NCBI RefSeq assembly: GCF_000512585.2
Contig: NC_089243.1
Coordinates: forward strand, 2,170,001 to 2,234,000
From: Kwoniella bestiolae CBS 10118
Lineage: Eukaryota; Basidiomycota; Tremellomycetes; Tremellales; Cryptococcaceae
Length of the DNA stretch: 64,000 nt
Direction of reading: 5' to 3'
Shown: positions 59,050 to 64,000 of the stretch, in pieces
Position numbering within the stretch: position 1 is the first letter of the stretch
How the letters are laid out: each line of letters opens with the position of its first letter
Program-made: the position numbers and the translations under genes
Notes under the pieces: generated by a model
What the model saw: only the letters and a program-made list of their open reading frames with translations
The model's database searches: none
Told to the model about the DNA's origin: nothing

Positions 59050-59367
59050 AGGACGACGGGAGATTAGATAAGATATAAGGTAGGGCGCAAGCGCCCTTTG
59101 CCCTATCTGCAGATCATTGATCACATGCGTGTCTCAGCCTCACACACTGATCGTCGCTGTTCTGATGCATACAGTGAGATGCGCTGTCGGCGTCTAGATA
59201 GGGGAGCAATGAGCAGAAGGAGGATATGTTTTCTTATTGTTCACTCAGGGAAGGTGATGGTTGATGATGAGAGGATGTCTTGGCGTTCCGAACATTCATC
59301 GTTTGCATTTACATACAAATATATGTACTTGTTCGTCTTTGATCATATCGTCTCCAACTTCATCACC
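59050..59367. other. Intergenic region between the hydratase and lyase genes
   Basis: 318 nt separate the two co-directional genes. No coding signal. This spacing allows a separate promoter, so they are not an operon. Confidence 0.4.
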
Positions 59368-61094
59368 ATGTCAAGAGTGTTATTCATATCCTCAATCATC
59401 AGCAGAACAACCCAAAGACATCTCAGCCCAACATGCATTCATCATCGATATCGATGTCTGAGCTCGGCAGCAGCGTCGGATCTCAAGCCCCCGGTGTCTA
59501 GAAGAGCAATGTTATATGGTACGCATTGCTGTTCTCTTACCTGGACTCTTCAATCTCTAATGCTAAATGTACCATGTGAATGTACAGTACCATGCTCGAA
59601 TCCACGTATGATCGAGAAATCGTACACCAGTCCAGCCGATTCCATAGCGTATGATCTGGAGGATAGCGTTGCTCCAGGCAAGAAGGATGAGGCTAGGAGG
59701 TTGATAGTGGAGGTGTTGAATGTGAGTCCAACTACTTTCTCGATTAGCAGTGTATCTTCCAGACGGGTTACCAAAGGGCTCTCTATTGTAGTTGACTGGA
59801 TGACTCGACGTACAGGGAGACAGAAAGCCAAAGAGCGAAATTGTAGCTAGGATCAATGCTATTGGAACGGGGTATGAGGAGGATGATTTGAATGCTGTGG
59901 TGAGTCTTACGCAGGAAAACCTTTCTACAACTTTCCCTCGTTACGAGATGCATAGCCTGAGCGATCCTTCCACCAGCTCCCTACCAAACACCTCCAAACC
60001 ATCGCTCTACCCAAGACCAACTCGCCCGACCACATCACCTACCTGATCTCACGTATCAACCAGCTCGCGCCGACACATAAGCGCACGGGCGGGAGCAGCC
60101 CTATCAAGATCATAGCTATGATAGAGAGTGCGAGGGCTTTGGTGGATATAGAACGGATAGCGAGTAGTGGGGAAGGTCATTTGGATGCTTTTTTGGTGAG
60201 TCATCCACCCTCTTATCGTTGGACATGTCGCAAACACTGAATCGTCTGTATACTCGAATAGTTCGCAGCTGAGGATTGTACGTTACTTATCTGTCTTTTC
60301 TGAACGTCTTCACACATATGCACATCGACATGGGTGCTTAGATCCTACGAGGAGACGAATCGCTGACGTGCTAAGGAATATAGACTGCGCAGATGTCGGT
60401 CTGACACGTACGCCCACGAGAGAAGAGCTCTTGTACCCCAGGTCGAAATTGGTTACTACAGCTAAAGCATTCGGTCTACAAGCTATAGATCTGGTGAGTC
60501 TAATCATCTGTGTCGCTAACACAGGCCACTGATCTGACAACTCGTACAGGTCTGTGTGAATTACAAGGACCATGATGTCCTTGGAGAAGAGTCGGAGGAA
60601 GGCAAGAGACTAGGATTCGATGGCAAAGTGAGCATGAACATTCCTTCTCTTCACTTTCATCGTGTGATGTTGATATACTACTTCGTCATATAGCAAGCAA
60701 TCCATCCCAATCAGATAGAAACGATTCACCAATCCTTCTCTCCAAGCGAACAAGGTGGGTCAGGTCATCTCCACAGTCTCATTGCGTATGACTGACGGAC
60801 ACCCACCTATCTCTGCATCATTTGGCGACATAGCTATTCGCAAAGCCGCTCGTATCAAGTTTTCGTTCGAGCACCACGATAAACTAGGTAAAGGGGCGTA
60901 TACGTTGGATGGGCAGATGATAGATGCGCCGGTGTATAAGCAGGTGAGCGAGTGGTCCTTGGTGATAAGTATCCTGCATCACGCAATTCAGATGCTGATT
61001 CACTTACATCCTGGGGCGTTAGGCTATCAAAGTGCTGGCCAAGGCTTATGCTGCTGGGTTGAACATCCCGGACGTCCGGCTGAAGGATATATAG
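59368..61094 (+). CDS. CLYBL: CitE/CLYBL-type lyase (citramalyl-CoA lyase candidate), mitochondrial
   Basis: The N-terminus MSRVLFISSIISRTTQRHLS is a plausible mitochondrial presequence. Splicing gives RRAMLYVPCSNPRMIEKSYT, ADSIAYDLEDSVAPGKKDEA (the conserved L-E-D), LPKTNSPDHITYLISRINQL, KIIAMIESARALVDIERIAS and EDYCADVGLTRTPTREELLY. A 16-nt microexon (60262-60277) encodes FAAED, and the ED/D-x-x-x-x-x-G segment follows it. Then come AFGLQAIDLVCVNYKDHDVL, LGFDGKQAIHPNQIETIHQS and KGAYTLDGQMIDAPVYKQA. It ends in LAKAYAAGLNIPDVRLKDI. Human CLYBL cleaves citramalyl-CoA to acetyl-CoA and pyruvate; others split malyl-CoA. Mg2+ binding by E and D is implied by the motifs. The preceding MaoC-type hydratase would supply citramalyl-CoA from itaconyl-CoA. 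About nine exons. Confidence 0.87.
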
Positions 61095-61333
61095 TATTCT
61101 ACGGGGCTAGACAAGATGCAGACAATAACATGATATAATACTCTGCAGTTACTTCGGGAGGTCCTGTCATAACACTAGAATCGGGAATGATAACGAATTC
61201 ACAGGGAAGGATATACTAGACAGTATCATTGAACCTGTATGAGCCGTATGAAGCTAAAATGTTTCACTGTACGATTAATAATGCATGGCCCAAGACTAAA
61301 GCATCACCCATGACCAGTCTCCCACCTACCAAA

Positions 61334-62337
61334 TCAATACCCCTGCCTATCCATCCATCTCTCAACCTGTATCCTACTCCCCTCATCAACCCTCTCCATA
61401 ACCTCAATCTCAACCCCCTTCCCACTCCTCCCACCGAACCATCCCTTCTTCTCTTTCCCATCCTTAGGTAGGATCCCATGTTCCCTCACAAGTCTATTCG
61501 ACACGCTCAATTCCCTTAGAGAAGCTTGGTCGGACATGACTAATATGGGGAAATGAGGTTCGAATGTGAATGTGGGCCATGTTAACCTCTTCCCTCCCTT
61601 CTCTTCTTTACCATGTTGATCTGAACGAGGGTCTTGGTCTGGCATGGGATCTAGCAAGACGAGTCCAGAGGAGGGATGGTCTTCGATGTACGCTTGGGCT
61701 AGGAGGGTTGAGATGCCCCGAGCAATGAGAATGGGAGGGAAGGGTATGGCGAGTAGGCGGATCTCGGTGGATAGTTGGGTGACTAGTGGGGAGATGGACA
61801 GCTCTTCGGGGTCGAATGATGGATCGGCAGTGGAGGAAGACGCGGAGGAAGGGGTAGAAGGAATGGTGATGTCTATTTCGACTGATGTGTAGCCCTTTTC
61901 GGAGAACATGGAGGACCACTCGACCCATCTGAACGTGAGATTAATCAGTCAGCACCAGTATTAGAAGCCGCATAAGTCGAAGAGAAACATGTTTTCTACA
62001 TCATGCGAAGAGGTATCGAATTGATTATATCTGCGAGGGGTTGCAGGTAAGAGAGATAATTCAAGAATCACACTCACTCCCCATCCCCATCCTCCTCCTT
62101 ACCCTGCAGTCCGACGCCCCTCATTCTGAGAAACACAACAGGATAAGGGCTCTCCCTACTAGCCGCAGGAGAAGGTTGCCTAACCAACCGCCTCGTACAT
62201 TGTATGGAATCCCCCTTGGCCGCTGTGGAAGTAGTACCGAAGAATCTCAGTGGGACGATGAAGCTGAATCCTACGGAGAGGGTGAGCGGTTTAAGAGGTT
62301 GGAGGATGTGTCGTGCGCGTGAGGAGAGGAGGGGCAT
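61334..62337 (-). CDS. Alpha/beta-hydrolase-like mitochondrial protein
   Basis: The start MPLLSSRARHILQPLKPLTL is the first ATG of the frame; upstream codons start with TTG. The N-terminus is Arg/Ser-rich and suits mitochondrial import. PYPVVFLRMRG precedes an intron near 62074. Exon 2 has WVEWSSMFSEKGYTSVEIDI, then a Ser-rich spacer and LSTEIRLLAIPFPPILIARG. The nucleophile-elbow position reads ARGISTLLAQAYIEDHPSSG, then LVLLDPMPDQ. So the canonical G-x-S-x-G is changed to G-I-S-T-L. It may be a degenerate or inactive hydrolase. Later come FPILVMSDQASLRELSVSNR and VEIEVMERVDEGSRIQVERW. Function is unknown. It is convergent with the CitE-type gene. Confidence 0.72.
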
Positions 62338-62717
62338 TGTGGAGAGGGGAGTGTACAATTAGATTGTAGATGAATTGGAGGTGAGATCAAGTAGAAGAAG
62401 GATAATTGAGAGTGGATGCAGAATTAGCAGCGGTTTATCTGATATCTGATATCTTTATATCTCATTTTGGTGATTATGACGTCACCACCTCCTATCATCC
62501 ACAACTCATGCATGAACAATGACAATGACAGTGTGAAGAACATGAATAGCATGTATCGATATAAATTATATACTATGCACAAAACATCTTCCCATTGGTG
62601 AGCAGATAATCACTACTGTTCCTTCTCCAATCGACAAGCCACTGTCGAATGGAAGAGTGGTGGTGTGACAAGCGAAGGTGGAAGAGGATAAATGACGATA
62701 ACCATTCGAGACTACCT
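62338..62717. other. Intergenic region
   Basis: 380 nt between the start of the hydrolase-like gene and the 3' end of the WD40 gene. A CTTTATATC element at about 62453 could be a TATA box for the minus-strand gene. Nothing else seen. Confidence 0.4.
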
Positions 62718-64000
62718 TTAATCCTGAGTCTGCCATAATCCATATGATTTTCCTGGGTTGGTCTGCCAGAGACGGATCGTACCTATGATAAAACATGATA
62801 TCAGCATCTAGTCATAACCACGAGACATCGTCCACGCCTTGGATGTTGGTAAATCCCGCCATCTGCCCTCTTGCGTCGCATCTAGATTTCACAGGGTACA
62901 TTCTGCCTGAACAGGTGCAAAGATCCCACACCACACTCACCATCCTCACTTCCACTCGCATAAACCTCTCCATCCGGACTGTAGCTCGCGCAAAGTACAG
63001 GCCCATGATGTCCCTTGTACACTTCCTTCTCCTTTCCAGAATCCAGGTCATACACTCTGACCCACGGATCATTCGTCGATCCAACTACGAATCTATCTCT
63101 TGCGAATGGGTGAAGCGAGGCGGAAGTGGGTGGGTGGGGTAATTCGACGGTGACTGGTGGGTGTTGTCTGAGTTTGGAGATATGAAACTATCAGCTTTGA
63201 TACTCCCTTCACATCCTATTCCGTATTCTTCCTCAGAGATATTTGTTTTGCCTTCCTTCCCGCTCACTTGAGCAGCTGATCCGTCTAGAGGACAGAGAAC
63301 CATGAGACAGTCTCACTCACCTTAAAATATCCAAGAAATGAACTTTCTTCCCAGCGGTGACACTCAACGTCCCACCTCCATGGGCCAATTCCATCGATGT
63401 GATGGATTCACCAAGGTCCAATGAACCGGTCTGACTCAAAGTTCGGAGATCCCACCATCTACAAAATGATAGATATCAAGGTCAGCTCGTTACTCACAAA
63501 AGAAGAATAGACTGTCAAGTAATTTGGGTGAATGTTGGAAGGCAAAAGTAAGCAATAACTCACCTGACCAACCCATCCTCCGACGCACTGACTCCCATAG
63601 TCCCGCCCGAACCTTCATCCCAGACCAGACTCCTCACAATTCCATCAGTAGATAGTCCATCAGGTCTACTACCAAGTATCAGAGGTTCAGCCTCTGGTCG
63701 ACCCAAGTCGAACAATCGGATTTTCTTTTCATGACCACCCTGAGCGATTATGTATGTGATCAGTCCCGTGAATGCATCTCAAGGTGAATGCGACTTACTG
63801 TCAAGAGATACTGAGGTGTCTGTGATGGGTTCAAGGCTACCGAACGGACAATGTGATTGTGCGAGAATGTATGGAGGGCTTCTCCGGAGTTACAATCCCA
63901 TATTTTGCTATGACACCAAATAGATAAAATCGCGTCAGAACACTTCCATGAGACTCATGGGAGAGACTGAGCTAGAAATGGTGGTAATAGCCCACTCACG
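62718..64000 (-). CDS. STRAP: STRAP-like WD40 protein, 3' part
   Basis: The 5' end lies beyond the window; the last base seen is one nt into an exon after its GT donor. Reading down the minus strand: GEALHTFSHNHIVRSVALNP, GGHEKKIRLFDLGRPEAEPL, DGIVRSLVWDEGSGGTMGVS, RWWDLRTLSQTGSLDLGESI and TSMELAHGGGTLSVTAGKKV. Then come ASLHPFARDRFVVGSTNDPW, VRVYDLDSGKEKEVYKGHHG, VLCASYSPDGEVYASGSEDG and TIRLWQTNPGKSYGLWQTQD, followed by the stop at 62718. The ending EVYKGHHGPV..S.SPDGE.YA.GSEDGTIRLWQT is the hallmark of STRAP/UNRIP. STRAP acts in SMN-type snRNP assembly, mRNA control and signalling in animals. About six exons are visible here. The first repeats are missing. Confidence 0.9.

Overview
The window is nuclear DNA of a basidiomycete yeast. 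It best fits Tremellales (the Cryptococcus/Kwoniella clade). Genes are dense, on both strands, and cut by many 45-70 nt GT-AG introns. Gene content includes a CPL1-type secreted protein, a WSC-domain wall protein, a hybrid histidine kinase, a siderophore transporter and standard eukaryotic housekeeping genes. No ribosomal RNA, convincing tRNA or intact mobile element was seen. The genus is an inference, not a measurement.

Layout. 0-3.4 kb holds three secreted-protein genes: the 3' end of a beta-trefoil-like protein, a small cysteine-containing secreted protein, and a CPL1-domain protein. 4-6.5 kb has a GNAT acetyltransferase and an MDR-type oxidoreductase. 7-11.6 kb has a large leucine-rich-repeat protein that looks like the fungal counterpart of PPP1R37. 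12-14.8 kb is a metacaspase and 15.6-17 kb a multi-pass membrane protein. 17.6-25.9 kb is a nutrient block: an amino-acid permease, a POT-family peptide transporter and a 2-oxoglutarate/Fe(II) oxygenase, with many GATA-factor motifs in the promoters. 25.9-30.6 kb has a three-WSC-domain wall protein and two unrecognised proteins. 31-39.6 kb has an allantoate/nicotinate-type MFS transporter, a hybrid histidine kinase and a drug/polyamine-type MFS transporter. 40.7-43.8 kb is a tandem array of three more beta-trefoil-like secreted proteins; the first appears frameshifted just after its ATG.

From 44 kb on, most genes are housekeeping: CstF-64/Rna15, Sec62, Shy1/SURF1, Stn1 and geranylgeranyl diphosphate synthase. 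Then come a siderophore transporter, an adjacent MaoC-type hydratase and CitE/CLYBL-type lyase, an alpha/beta-hydrolase-like mitochondrial protein, and the 3' part of a STRAP-like WD40 protein.

Most notable: (1) a family of four beta-trefoil-like secreted paralogs at two sites 40 kb apart. All share the same two-intron architecture, phase 2 before a conserved Trp and phase 1 before the last strand. (2) The MaoC-hydratase/CitE-lyase pair, which fits the last two steps of itaconate degradation (itaconyl-CoA to citramalyl-CoA to acetyl-CoA plus pyruvate). Gene ends come from hand splicing; 5' ends are the least certain part.
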